A stretch of DNA of 64,000 nt from Desulfatitalea alkaliphila (GTDB lineage Bacteria > Desulfobacterota > Desulfobacteria > Desulfobacterales > Desulfosarcinaceae): positions 62,001-126,000 of the forward strand of contig NZ_JALJRB010000009.1 in the NCBI RefSeq assembly GCF_022968795.1, written 5' to 3'. The notes below the pieces were generated by a model, which worked only from the letters and a program-made list of their open reading frames with translations, was not told where the DNA came from and made no database searches. The translations under genes and the position numbers were made by a program. Shown one piece after another: positions 9,485 to 17,856 of this stretch (positions within the stretch are counted from its first letter, which is position 1; each line of letters opens with the position of its first letter).

Positions 9485-10137
9485 TGTGTATTCGTATTTT
9501 GTTGGTGGATGATCACAGCATCATCCGTCAGGGGCTTCGGGTATTGCTGGAGAAAAAACCCAAATTCGAAGTGGTCGGCGAAGCGGAAAACGGGCGGGTG
9601 GCCTTGTCCATGGCACGCAAGTTGGAGCCCGATGTGATCGTCATGGACATCAACATGCCCGATCTCAACGGGGTGGATGCCGCTCGCCAGATTTTGGCCG
9701 AGCGTCCGGAATCGAGAATCATCGCCCTGTCCATGTATTCCGACCGCAGCTATGTCAAAGGCATGCTCAAGGCGGGTGTTGCCGGCTATTTGTTGAAGAA
9801 TTGCGCTTTCGATGAGCTGACCAAAGCCATTCTGGCCGTGGCGGGGAACCAGACCTATTTGAGCCCCAAGGTGTCCGACATTGTGCGCAAGGAGTTTGTC
9901 AAGTTGATGGATGCCGGCGAACTGGGCGTTGCCGAGGCGCTCACGGATAAGGAACGCGAGGTGCTCCAAATGATCGCCGAAGGCAAAAAGACCAAGGATA
10001 TTGCCGAACGGCTGCACATCAGCGTCAAAACCGTGGAAGCCCGTCGCGGCAAGATCATGGAGAAATTGCGAATCAACAGCGTGGCCGGCCTGACCAAGTT
10101 CGCCATCCGCGAAGGGCTTACTTCTGTGGAAATATGA
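9484..10137 (+). CDS. NarL/FixJ-family response regulator
   Basis: 217 residues: an N-terminal receiver with acidic pair D9-D10, phospho-acceptor Asp55 in VIVMDINMPD and a lysine in LLKN, then a LuxR-type helix-turn-helix (LTDKEREVLQMIAEG to SVKTVEARRGKIMEKL, about 150-205). The ATG overlaps the TGA of the upstream histidine kinase (TGATG), so the two are translationally coupled and very probably a phosphorelay pair. The target genes are not evident. The next gene is convergent with no gap. Confidence 0.95.
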   Translation: MCIRILLVDDHSIIRQGLRVLLEKKPKFEVVGEAENGRVALSMARKLEPDVIVMDINMPDLNGVDAARQILAERPESRIIALSMYSDRSYVKGMLKAGVAGYLLKNCAFDELTKAILAVAGNQTYLSPKVSDIVRKEFVKLMDAGELGVAEALTDKEREVLQMIAEGKKTKDIAERLHISVKTVEARRGKIMEKLRINSVAGLTKFAIREGLTSVEI

Positions 10138-10551
10138 TTATAAAAGGGCGTTGATGAAACATCCGCCGCCTCCCCCGCCGCCGGAGGCGCCGCTGCCGTC
10201 AACGCGGCGATCACCGTCATCGACCCAATCCGCGGCGGGTAGGAACACCTCGTTGGAGTTGCCGCTCTCATTGCCTTTCTGGTCCACGGCACGGACGACG
10301 AAGAAATAGGACTCGTATCGATCCAGGCCCGCAATGGTGCACTGGGTGTCCGTGCCTTCCCACTCCCTATACACATAATCGGGTTCGCCGGACTCCCGCG
10401 CATAGAGGCGGTAGCCGGCCAGATTGGGCTCGGTGTTGGGATCCCAGGCCAAGGTGACGCTCATGGTGGCCATGACGGCTGCGGGAAAAAGGATTGTGAG
10501 TAGGGCAAGAAGGATGATCGGGGTCTGTTTTACAATTTTTATTAAATGCAT
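10138..10551 (-). CDS. Secreted fibronectin type III protein with Gly-rich CFI tail
   Basis: 137 residues. The start at 10551 is chosen because it gives a standard signal peptide (HLIKIVKQTPIILLALL then ATM). A longer frame from 10641 would add 30 unlikely residues. The body is a single fibronectin type III domain (VTLAWDPNTEPNLAGYRLY to YFFVVRAVDQKGNES). The end is a Gly-rich run followed by CFINALL, resembling the short GGGGCFI-type C-terminal segments (CFI-box) of many delta-proteobacterial exported proteins. Its role is unknown, and surface anchoring or sorting is inferred. The stop codon abuts that of the convergent response regulator. Confidence 0.7.
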   Translation of the reverse strand: MHLIKIVKQTPIILLALLTILFPAAVMATMSVTLAWDPNTEPNLAGYRLYARESGEPDYVYREWEGTDTQCTIAGLDRYESYFFVVRAVDQKGNESGNSNEVFLPAADWVDDGDRRVDGSGASGGGGGGGCFINALL

Positions 10552-10862
10552 AAGTTTCGTTCGGCGATTTACGGCTGTGTCCGCGTCAATGGACGTCCGG
10601 ATGGACGTTGAGCCATCTGTGAAATACAAATATTTTTGCAAAAACCATGCCGACCGTGGGGGTTTGGGGCCGGCGTTTTTTGTGGAAAATCAACCAGTAG
10701 ATATTACACTGTTTTGTTTTGCGGTTCATGTTGTGAGGTGATATGCGGTCTGTTTTGCGTACCAGCGGGGACCCGGTCGTTCTTGCCGATGTGGGTGCAA
10801 TTATTGTCATCGATGACGATTTTTGCGTCTTATGAATCCGCAACCCAGGAAGCAGGCGTGCC

Positions 10863-12122
10863 ATGTCGAACCAATACGGTGTCATCACTCTGATGGGCTC
10901 GGGAGAATTGACCGCGACCATGGTCGAGGTGCACAAAACATTGCTCGATCGTCAGGGCGCGGCCGTGCGGCCGGTTTTCATCGACACGCCGGCGGGATTT
11001 CAGTTGAATGTGGACCATCTGTCCCGGCGGGCCCTGGACTATTTTCAAAACCGCGTCGGACACACCTTGGCCATCGCCTCTTTGAAGTCGGCGGACACCG
11101 GAGATGGGGCGCAAAGAGAGGCCGCCTACCGGTTGCTGCACCAAGCGAACTACATCCTCATCGGTCCCGGAAGTCCCACCTACGCCCTGCGTCAGTGGCG
11201 CCAAATGCCGGTTGCATCGCTGATCGCAGGGCGCATTCGGCAGGGCGCTTGCCTGGTGGCGGCCAGTGCCGCAGCGTTGACCGTCGGGCGTTTCACCTTG
11301 CCGGTCTACGAAATTTACAAGGTGGGACAGGCCCCTTATTGGGAAGAGGGCTTGAATCTGCTGGGCCTTTTCGGATTGGATTGCGTCGTCCTGCCCCACT
11401 GGAACAATGCCGAGGGCGGCAATCACGATACGCGTTTCTGCTTCATGGGCGCGCCGCGGCTTGCGGTGCTGGAAGCGCTGCTGCCCCCATCGACCACCTT
11501 GCTGGGGCTGGACGAGCACACCGCCCTGGTGATCGACCTGGCCGGGTCCCGTGCCGCCATCCGGGGTATCGGGCAGGTGACCGTACGCCGTGACGGGGTG
11601 GAGCGGGTGTTCCGCAAGGGGGATGCCTTGCCCTTGGCGTTGTTGCGTGGCGCGCCTTTGTCCACCGAGGCCGGGCAGCGGTCAACTCCGGCTGTGGCGG
11701 ACGGACCGGCACCGCCGTTGTCGGCGGATGACGTATGGGATCCATTGAACGCCTTGGCAGAAAAAATTCAGTCGCAACTGGAGCGGAACCAGGTCGAGAC
11801 CGCCACCAAGGCCCTTTTGACCCTGGAGCGGCACATTTGGGAGCAGCAGGCAATTTTACAGGAACGCAGTGCCATGGGCGCCGCCCGGGAGGTGCTGCGC
11901 GACATGCTGGCTCTTATGGGCGCCCACCTCGGCGCACGGCAACCCGCGGATCGCCGCGCATTCCTGGCGCCGCTGGTCGAGCCGCTGCTCGAATGGCGCG
12001 CCGCGTTGCGGGCGCAACACCAATGGGAAACGGCCGACGCCTTGCGGGAGTGTCTGCAGCAAGGCGGTGTGACGGTGGTCGATACCCCCGACGGGGTTGC
12101 GTGGGAGGTAGTGGGTGGGTAA
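10863..12122 (+). CDS. Peptidase S51/cyanophycinase-like domain fused to a CysRS C-terminal-like domain
   Basis: 419 residues with two parts. Residues 1-260 resemble the S51 / type 1 glutamine amidotransferase-like fold: MGSGELT at the start, GPGSPTYAL (101-109), a nucleophile-elbow-like AASAAA with Ser135, and LGLDEHTAL (214-222). Residues about 290-419 end in HQWETADALRECLQQGGV and DTPDGVAWEV, which closely matches the C-terminal helix and tail of cysteinyl-tRNA synthetases. The HIGH and KMSKS catalytic motifs are absent, so it is not a synthetase. It leads a same-strand run with an acyltransferase, an MshA-like glycosyltransferase and a PIG-L deacetylase. The substrate is unknown. A 12-bp palindrome (10807-10818) lies in the upstream gap. 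Confidence 0.75.
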   Translation: MSNQYGVITLMGSGELTATMVEVHKTLLDRQGAAVRPVFIDTPAGFQLNVDHLSRRALDYFQNRVGHTLAIASLKSADTGDGAQREAAYRLLHQANYILIGPGSPTYALRQWRQMPVASLIAGRIRQGACLVAASAAALTVGRFTLPVYEIYKVGQAPYWEEGLNLLGLFGLDCVVLPHWNNAEGGNHDTRFCFMGAPRLAVLEALLPPSTTLLGLDEHTALVIDLAGSRAAIRGIGQVTVRRDGVERVFRKGDALPLALLRGAPLSTEAGQRSTPAVADGPAPPLSADDVWDPLNALAEKIQSQLERNQVETATKALLTLERHIWEQQAILQERSAMGAAREVLRDMLALMGAHLGARQPADRRAFLAPLVEPLLEWRAALRAQHQWETADALRECLQQGGVTVVDTPDGVAWEVVGG

Positions 12123-12248
12123 TCGGTGCGAAAACGGATGCCTTGGGCGGCTCACCCGTTCCCGACGGGATAGAATTTGACGCCGGCTTTGGAGTGGTCT
12201 ACTATCGGCCGCCGGCGAAAAGCAATGCGGTAAGGAGATGACAACGGC

Positions 12249-13235
12249 GTGGATGCGGAACAACTGGCCGTCAGGGAAATATCGTTCGACACATTTGCCG
12301 ACCTTCGGCAGCGGACAGAGGGCATCTGGTCATGGGGGTGCCCTTTCGTGCTACCGTTCTGGTTGGAAACGGTGCAGCGCCACTTGGGATCACCGGGCCG
12401 GCCCTGTATTCTGGCCGTCCATGACCAACAGGAACCCGTGGGAATCCTGCCCCTGGCCCTCGACGGCGACACCGCCCGGTTCTTGGGGGATCCGGATGTT
12501 TGCGACTACCAGGACTTGATCGCCGCGCCGGGCGCGGAAGCGCCCGTATTGGCGGCCATTCTGGCCCATTTGGCGCATCGGGGCGTAGGGCGTATCGACT
12601 GGTGCACTCTGCGTCCGGATGCAGCGGTGGTGGCGGCCTTGCGCCAGGTCGGACCCGACATGCTGAAGGACATGGCCTTTGAAACGGTTGACGTCACCTA
12701 CGAAATCGAGCTGCCCGCGAGCTGGGACGACTACTTGCAGCAGCTCAACGGCAAACAGCGTCACGAAGTGCGGCGCAAAATTCGCCGCTTGGAGAACGAG
12801 GCCCGTTTTGCCTATCACCGGGTGCCGGCCGAAGATGACCTGGAAAGCGCCGTCGCCACCTTCATTGACCTTTTCCGCCGCAACCGGACGGACAAGGCTG
12901 CCTTTATGACCGGTAGCATGCCCGATTTCTTCAAGGCTTTGATGCAACGGCTGGATCAAGAGGGGATGCTGCGCCTGCAAATGCTCGATGTGAACGACCA
13001 CCCCGTGGCCGCGGTCCTCTGTTTCGATTATCAAGGGGTGCGCTACCTTTACAACAGCGGTTACGATGCTGAACATGACCACTTGAGCGTGGGCATCCTG
13101 AGCAAAGTGTTCGGTATCCGCAGTGCCATCGCCCTGGGGTGCCGGCGCTTCGATTTTTTACGGGGTGCTGAAATTTACAAGAAACGGACCGGCGGCAAGG
13201 AAATCGGCCTTCATCGTTGCCGGGGACAACTGTGA
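12249..13235 (+). CDS. CelD/FemAB-like GNAT-fold acyltransferase
   Basis: 328 residues from a GTG start, supported by AAGGAG about 11 bases upstream. An overlapping ATG frame at 12238 is a shadow. The central part (SWDDYLQQLNGKQRHEVRRKIRRLE) and the C-terminal part (YNSGYDAEHDHLSVGILSK, then FDFLRGAEIYKKRTGG) are typical of the Acetyltransf_6 / CelD family, which has the GNAT fold and includes acyl- or aminoacyl-transfer enzymes acting on sugars, lipids or peptides. No substrate can be assigned. Its neighbours (glycosyltransferase and deacetylase) suggest it acylates an amino sugar exposed by deacetylation, which is an inference. Confidence 0.8.
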   Translation: MDAEQLAVREISFDTFADLRQRTEGIWSWGCPFVLPFWLETVQRHLGSPGRPCILAVHDQQEPVGILPLALDGDTARFLGDPDVCDYQDLIAAPGAEAPVLAAILAHLAHRGVGRIDWCTLRPDAAVVAALRQVGPDMLKDMAFETVDVTYEIELPASWDDYLQQLNGKQRHEVRRKIRRLENEARFAYHRVPAEDDLESAVATFIDLFRRNRTDKAAFMTGSMPDFFKALMQRLDQEGMLRLQMLDVNDHPVAAVLCFDYQGVRYLYNSGYDAEHDHLSVGILSKVFGIRSAIALGCRRFDFLRGAEIYKKRTGGKEIGLHRCRGQL

Positions 13236-13298
13236 ACCGTCAGGGGCGCACGGCCGGCCGCCGACGCCCGTGCCTAGACCCGAAGACCATCGATCGAC

Positions 13299-14591
13299 AT
13301 GACAACGGTGCTCCACACAGGTAATTCTTCGCCGCTGCGGATTGCCATGCTCAGCGTCCACTCCAGCCCCCAGGGTCCATTGGGTACCCGGGACACGGGC
13401 GGGATGAGCGTCTATATTCGTGAATTGAGTCGATGGTTGGGAGCCCTCGGGCATGTCGTGGACATCTTTACCTGCGCGGGCACTCCCCGGCCGGAGAGTC
13501 CCTTGGCCACCAACGTGCGTTTGATCCATTTACCGGTCGATCTGCAGGCCGGCAAGGCAAAGGGGGGGGCGGCAGCGGTGGTGCCCGATGTGTTCGCCGC
13601 CCTGGAGCGTTACCGGCAGCGCTACCAGCGGACGTATGATCTGATCCACAGCCACTACTGGCTTTCCGGAATGGTGGGCGCCATGGCCCAAACCCGCTGG
13701 CATCGTCCCCACATCACCATGTTCCATACGCTGGGTGCCGTTAAGAACCGCAGTTGCGGTGCGGAAAACGAACCCGCCCGGCGCATCGCCCACGAGCGGT
13801 GGATCGCCGCCACGGCCGATCACATCGTGGTGCCCGCCCGGCGCGAAATGGAAAATTTGCTCGCCGATTACCATGCCCGGCGGGAGACCATCAGCATCGT
13901 GCCCTGCGGGGTCGATCCGGATCTTTTTCGTCCCATGGACCGGGATCGGGCGCATCGCGAACTGGCCGTACCGGCCGATGCCGAGTTGGTTCTGTACGTG
14001 GGCCGCTTCGCCCCGTTGAAGGGGTTGGCGCGCTTGCTGGCGGCGGTTGCGTTGCTACGACAGCAACATCCGAGACTGCAACTGATGCTGGTGGGTGGCG
14101 ACGGTCCGCAATCCGCCGGCCATCAGGCCCTGACCACCGAGGTCGACCGTTTGGGTTTACAGAAAACCGTGCGCTTCATGGGGCGGGTAACGCAACAGGC
14201 GCTGCCGTTGTTTTACAACGCGGCCGACTTGCTGGCCCTGCCCTCCTTTTACGAGAGTTTCGGGTTGGTTGTGCTGGAGGCCTTGGCTTGCGGCACCCCG
14301 GTGGTGGCCTCCCCCGTTGGCGCGGCCGAAACGCTGGTCAAGCCGGGGGTCAACGGTGCCCTTGTGCGCGGCGATCAGGCGGCCGATTTGGCCAGTGCCC
14401 TGGACGCTGTGCTGGCAGAGTCCCGGCGCACAAAAGGGACGGCCGACCGCATCCGGACCACGGTGGCGGGTTACCAATGGTCCCGGATCGCCGACGATAT
14501 GGCAGCCCTTTACACCACCGTGGCGGCGCACCACGCAGCCGGCCGCCGCACCAAGGCGTTGCTTGCGCCCTGTGGTGCGATTTCCCATTGA
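13299..14591 (+). CDS. GT4 glycosyltransferase, MshA-like
   Basis: 430 residues with the GT-B fold. The N-terminal part carries LSVHSSP, a DTGGMSVYIREL segment and IHSHYWLSG followed by HTLGAVKN, all close to the corresponding parts of actinobacterial MshA (UDP-GlcNAc: inositol-3-phosphate glycosyltransferase) and sucrose-phosphate synthase relatives. The C-terminal half has VLYVGRFAPLKG and the EX7E motif (Glu319 and Glu327 in FYESFGLVVLEALA). It would transfer a sugar from a nucleotide donor with retention. The acceptor is unknown, and an inositol phosphate or other polyol phosphate is the best guess. It lies 63 bases after the acyltransferase and is followed by a PIG-L deacetylase. Confidence 0.88.
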   Translation: MTTVLHTGNSSPLRIAMLSVHSSPQGPLGTRDTGGMSVYIRELSRWLGALGHVVDIFTCAGTPRPESPLATNVRLIHLPVDLQAGKAKGGAAAVVPDVFAALERYRQRYQRTYDLIHSHYWLSGMVGAMAQTRWHRPHITMFHTLGAVKNRSCGAENEPARRIAHERWIAATADHIVVPARREMENLLADYHARRETISIVPCGVDPDLFRPMDRDRAHRELAVPADAELVLYVGRFAPLKGLARLLAAVALLRQQHPRLQLMLVGGDGPQSAGHQALTTEVDRLGLQKTVRFMGRVTQQALPLFYNAADLLALPSFYESFGLVVLEALACGTPVVASPVGAAETLVKPGVNGALVRGDQAADLASALDAVLAESRRTKGTADRIRTTVAGYQWSRIADDMAALYTTVAAHHAAGRRTKALLAPCGAISH

Positions 14592-14618
14592 TCCAATCAA
14601 ACCGTGGAGATGTTCAAC

Positions 14619-15314
14619 ATGCCTGAACCCACTGATGTACTGGTGATCACCGCCCATCCCGACGATGCCGAGTTCGGCGCTTCGGGCACGGTCGCCCGCT
14701 GGACGGCCGAGGGTCGCACGGTGGTGTATGTGCTGTGCACCAGCGGCGAAAAGGGAACGACGGATCGCCGCATGGATCCGGCAACCCTCGGCCGTATCCG
14801 CGAGGACGAACAGCGTGCGGCGGCCGCCGTATTGGGGGTGCGGGAAGTGGTCTTTCTGCGCCATGCGGATCAGAGTCTGGAAGACACGCCCGCCTTTCGC
14901 AAACAGATCGTGGAGATGATCCGCACCTACCGGCCCCACACGGTGGTCACCACCGATCCCTACCGGCGCTATGTGTGGCACCGCGATCACCGCATCATGG
15001 GCCAGGTGGTGCTGGATGCCGTTTTCCCCTTTGCCCGGGACCACATGGCGTATCCCGACCTGCTGGATCGGGGTCTGGAACCCCACAAGGTAAGCGAAGT
15101 GCTCTTCTTCGGCGCCGAAGATGTCAACCACTACAGCGACATCAGCGCCACCTTCGACAAGAAGGTGGCGGCGCTTCGATGCCACGACAGTCAGATTCGG
15201 GAGATGGGTGTAACCGATCTCGAGGGCTGGCTGCGCAAGCGTTACCGTCAATTGGCGGCCAAAAGCGAATACGAAGTGGCGGAGGCCTTTCACCGGATCA
15301 AGCTGCCGGATTAG
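14619..15314 (+). CDS. PIG-L/LmbE family deacetylase (MshB/BshB-type)
   Basis: 231 residues with the zinc motif AHPDDAE (His13, Asp16) and a second-ligand region VWHRDHR, both diagnostic of the PIG-L/LmbE fold. Members remove N-acetyl groups from GlcNAc conjugates in mycothiol, bacillithiol, GPI or antibiotic pathways. The ATG at 14619 is chosen because GGAGA lies nine bases upstream. In-frame GTG (14604) and ATG (14610) exist but lack a good site. It starts 27 bases after the MshA-like gene, and the pairing of glycosyltransferase and deacetylase is that of mycothiol or bacillithiol synthesis. An intrinsic terminator follows directly. Confidence 0.88.
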   Translation: MPEPTDVLVITAHPDDAEFGASGTVARWTAEGRTVVYVLCTSGEKGTTDRRMDPATLGRIREDEQRAAAAVLGVREVVFLRHADQSLEDTPAFRKQIVEMIRTYRPHTVVTTDPYRRYVWHRDHRIMGQVVLDAVFPFARDHMAYPDLLDRGLEPHKVSEVLFFGAEDVNHYSDISATFDKKVAALRCHDSQIREMGVTDLEGWLRKRYRQLAAKSEYEVAEAFHRIKLPD

Positions 15315-15319
15315 AATCC

Positions 15320-15347
15320 GGGCGGCTTTACGGAAACCGCTCTTTTT
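15320..15347 (+). terminator. Intrinsic terminator after the PIG-L gene
   Basis: A ten-position stem (15320-15329 with 15333-15342, one G-T pair and one C-A mismatch) with a 3-base loop is followed by five T residues (15343-15347). It closes the 10.8-15.3 kb cluster and separates it from the AI-2E family gene. Confidence 0.6.
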
Positions 15348-15456
15348 GCTATGCAAGGAACATTGTCGGCGGACTTACAGCCCGGCGCGCATCTGATCGC
15401 GCGCCGGTCGCCCATGATGCATCCGACGCACAGGGCAAAGATCGGATCCATTTCCC

Positions 15457-16530
15457 ATGCACGTCATCAAGCAGTGGCTCGAACGGCATTTCGGCAACCC
15501 GCAGGTGGTCATTCTGACCCTGATTCTGCTGGTGGGCTTCGGGGTGGTCTATTTTTTAGGCCGCATGTTGGTGCCCCTGTTCGCCAGCCTGGTCATCGCC
15601 TACCTGCTCGACGGACTGGTCAAACCCTTGGAGCGGCGGCATGTGCCCCGCATCGTGGCCGTGGTGGTGGTTTTTCTCTTGTTCATGCTGCTGCTGCTTT
15701 TCACCATCTTCTGGCTGGTCCCCCTGCTCATCCGCCAGGTGACCCAACTGGTCCAGCAGCTGCCCACCATGATCGGCACCGCCCAACAGTTGTTGCTGCA
15801 GCTTCCCGAAAACTATCCACGCTTCATTTCCGAAGAACAGGTCTATGAAGTGATCGCCGCCATCCGGCGCGAGGTGACCGGCATGGCCCAGCAACTGCTC
15901 TCCTACTCGGTGGCCTCGGTGATGGGCTTGATCACCCTGCTGGTTTACCTGTTCATCGTGCCCTTGCTGGTCTTTTTCTTTCTGAAGGACAAGCAGTCGT
16001 TGCTGATGTGGTTCGCTGCCTATCTGCCCAGAGATCGCTGGTTGGCGGTGAAGGTTTGGGAGGATGTCAATTCCCAGATTGCAAACTACATCCGGGGCAA
16101 GACCTGGGAGATCATCATTGTGTGGGCCGGCACCGCCCTGGTGTTCACCTTTCTGCAACTGCAGTACGCGGTATTGTTGGGATTCATGGTGGGCCTGTCG
16201 GTGCTGATTCCCTACATCGGCGCCGCGGTGGCAACCATTCCCATCGCCCTGGTGGCCTATTTCCAGTGGGGGTTCGCATCGGAGTTCGTCTGGGTGCTGG
16301 TGACCTACGCCATCGTCCAGACCATCGACGGCAACATTCTGGCGCCCCTGCTGCTGTCGGAGGTGGTCAACATCCACCCCGTGGGTGTCATTGCCGCCAT
16401 TCTGGTGTTCGGCGGGTTGTGGGGCTTCTGGGGCATCTTTTTCGCCATCCCCCTGGCGACCTTGGTGCAGGCCATCCTGCGGGCCTGGCCCACCGTGCAG
16501 GAGGAACGGCTGGATAGCGCAGCCAGCTGA
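15457..16530 (+). CDS. AI-2E family transporter (PerM/TqsA-like membrane protein)
   Basis: 357 residues with about eight membrane helices: paired N-terminal helices (VVILTLILLVGFGVVYFLG, LLDGLVKPLERR), a long amphipathic central region (about 100-150), and C-terminal helices containing the conserved VGLSVLIPYIGA and DGNILAPLLLS segments of the AI-2E exporter/PerM family. These inner-membrane proteins are exporters of small molecules or Na+/H+ antiporter-like permeases. The substrate cannot be told from sequence. It stands apart from the preceding cluster because of the terminator at 15320, and is convergent with the metallopeptidase gene. Confidence 0.9.
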   Translation: MHVIKQWLERHFGNPQVVILTLILLVGFGVVYFLGRMLVPLFASLVIAYLLDGLVKPLERRHVPRIVAVVVVFLLFMLLLLFTIFWLVPLLIRQVTQLVQQLPTMIGTAQQLLLQLPENYPRFISEEQVYEVIAAIRREVTGMAQQLLSYSVASVMGLITLLVYLFIVPLLVFFFLKDKQSLLMWFAAYLPRDRWLAVKVWEDVNSQIANYIRGKTWEIIIVWAGTALVFTFLQLQYAVLLGFMVGLSVLIPYIGAAVATIPIALVAYFQWGFASEFVWVLVTYAIVQTIDGNILAPLLLSEVVNIHPVGVIAAILVFGGLWGFWGIFFAIPLATLVQAILRAWPTVQEERLDSAAS

Positions 16531-16561
16531 GATACGGCCGCAAAACCGTTATTCCCGAATG

Positions 16562-16591
16562 AAAAAAGTGTTTCCGCGGTGGGGACGGAAA
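16562..16591 (-). terminator. Probable intrinsic terminator for the metallopeptidase gene
   Basis: Read on the minus strand, a 6-bp stem (16586-16591 with 16571-16576) with a 9-base loop is followed after three bases by six T residues (complement of 16562-16567). The stem is short, so this is moderate evidence. Confidence 0.4.
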
Positions 16592-16603
16592 AGGTGGAAC
16601 GCC

Positions 16604-17008
16604 CTAAGCATAGCCCAGGGCGTCCAGTTCGGCGTCGGAAAGGCCGAGGGCGTGGGCCAGCTCGTGCACCAGCGTGATTTCGATCTCTTCGATCAACATC
16701 TCGCGGTCGGCGCACATCTGTTCCAGGGGTTCCTGGAACAGATAGATGGTGTCGGGATACAAGGGCGGGTCGATGATGCTACGCTCGGTCATGGGGACCC
16801 CCCAATAGAGCCCGAACAGGGTTTCATCGGGCCCCAATCCGACTTCCGCCAGCATCTCGGCGGTGGGCCGTCGTTGCACCGTTATCAGCATGTTGTTCAG
16901 GTGTTGTCGGATCTCCACAGGAATGCGATCCATCGCCTGCTGTACTATGGCATCGAATTCCCGGTCGCTGAGCTTGGGTCGGGAGGCGGCCATTGGGTCG
17001 GGCTCCAT
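16604..17008 (-). CDS. Small zincin-like metallopeptidase family protein
   Basis: 134 residues. The HELAH zinc motif (His115, Glu116, His119) is followed by ALGLSDAELDALGYA, and the conserved GLYWGVP and IYLFQEPLEQ segments are those of the minimal zincin metallopeptidase family (PF06262), cytoplasmic proteins of unknown substrate found in many bacteria. An alternative start is the internal Met6 at 16993. A candidate promoter (17045-17074) fits this gene, and it appears to be monocistronic. Confidence 0.85.
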   Translation of the reverse strand: MEPDPMAASRPKLSDREFDAIVQQAMDRIPVEIRQHLNNMLITVQRRPTAEMLAEVGLGPDETLFGLYWGVPMTERSIIDPPLYPDTIYLFQEPLEQMCADREMLIEEIEITLVHELAHALGLSDAELDALGYA

Positions 17009-17044
17009 GGGTGAGGGTCAACGGCATCCGGTCGGCTGAAGCCC

Positions 17045-17074
17045 ATTTTACCCCCTGTCGACAGCGAATTGCAA
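17045..17074 (-). promoter_or_regulatory. Candidate sigma70 promoter for the metallopeptidase gene
   Basis: On the minus strand TTGCAA (17069-17074) and TAAAAT (17045-17050) are 18 bases apart. The start site would be near 17038, about 30 bases before the ATG at 17008. Confidence 0.35.
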
Positions 17075-17241
17075 CCCGCCCTTGACGGTGCAGTCTGTTC
17101 CATCAAAACGGTCTTTTTCGTACACCCAAAGGGGATGATCTCCTTCAACATAAGGTTGCACCGAGTTCCGTTTAAATTGTTGCAACGGGAACGGCGGACC
17201 GGCAGGCCGATAACCCGATCCGCCGCCGCTTCGCGCGCCTG

Positions 17242-17856
17242 TCAGGTGGCGGCGCGGGTCCCCACGCTGACGGGCACCCCCTCGTAGGGGGTCCATTTGG
17301 TGCTCTTGATGGTTTTTGGGTCCCGCATCTCCTTGAGCACTTCAATGCTGTGCTTGTAACCCCTGAGCAGCCGGCACATATCGATTGACATTCCCGCGAT
17401 CTGGGCCAGGGCCTGCAGCAGGTTCAAATCGTTCAAGGTGAATTCCCAGTGATCGGCGGTGTAAACCCGGAGCGTGCCGGTCATTCGGCCCTGCACCACG
17501 ATGGGCACTGCCAGGATCGAAACGATCCCTTCCTTGCGGGCCGCTTCCGGATACTGGATCCGTGGATCGTCGCTCACATCGTACACGGCCACAGGGCCGT
17601 CTTCCGGCGCCTGGGAAATGGAGCGCAAGGCGCTGATCGGCCCCTTTTCAAGGTAGGCCTTGCTCAGGCCATAGGCCGCCGCGATTTCGAATTCGTTGGT
17701 TTTGTCGTTGAGCAAGAACAGGACGCACCCCTTGACCCCCAGGGCCGATGTGATGCCCTCCACGGTCATCAGGGCCACCTCCTCCGGATCTTTGCTCATG
17801 GAGATGGCGCGAAACAGGCGTTGCAGGGTTTCGTAATTCATCGTGTAGTGACTCAT
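17242..17856 (-). CDS. Stand-alone GAF domain protein
   Basis: 204 residues. The start at 17856 has AAAGGAG nine bases upstream. The longer frame to 18072 lacks a site and has non-coding character. One GAF domain spans about residues 20-160 (ALGVKGCVLFLLND, ILAVPIVVQGRMTGTLRVY, FTLNDLNLLQALAQIAGMSI). There is no output domain, and the C-terminal 45 residues (KHSIEVLKEMRDPKTIKS onward) are hydrophilic with no known motif. GAF domains bind small ligands, nucleotides or haem. The partner and ligand are unknown. Confidence 0.8.
   Translation of the reverse strand: MSHYTMNYETLQRLFRAISMSKDPEEVALMTVEGITSALGVKGCVLFLLNDKTNEFEIAAAYGLSKAYLEKGPISALRSISQAPEDGPVAVYDVSDDPRIQYPEAARKEGIVSILAVPIVVQGRMTGTLRVYTADHWEFTLNDLNLLQALAQIAGMSIDMCRLLRGYKHSIEVLKEMRDPKTIKSTKWTPYEGVPVSVGTRAAT

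Noticed and set aside
16945-17151. 68-residue minus-strand frame upstream of the metallopeptidase
   Set aside because: It overlaps the start of the metallopeptidase gene in another frame and its product has no family features. The region is better explained as the promoter of that gene.
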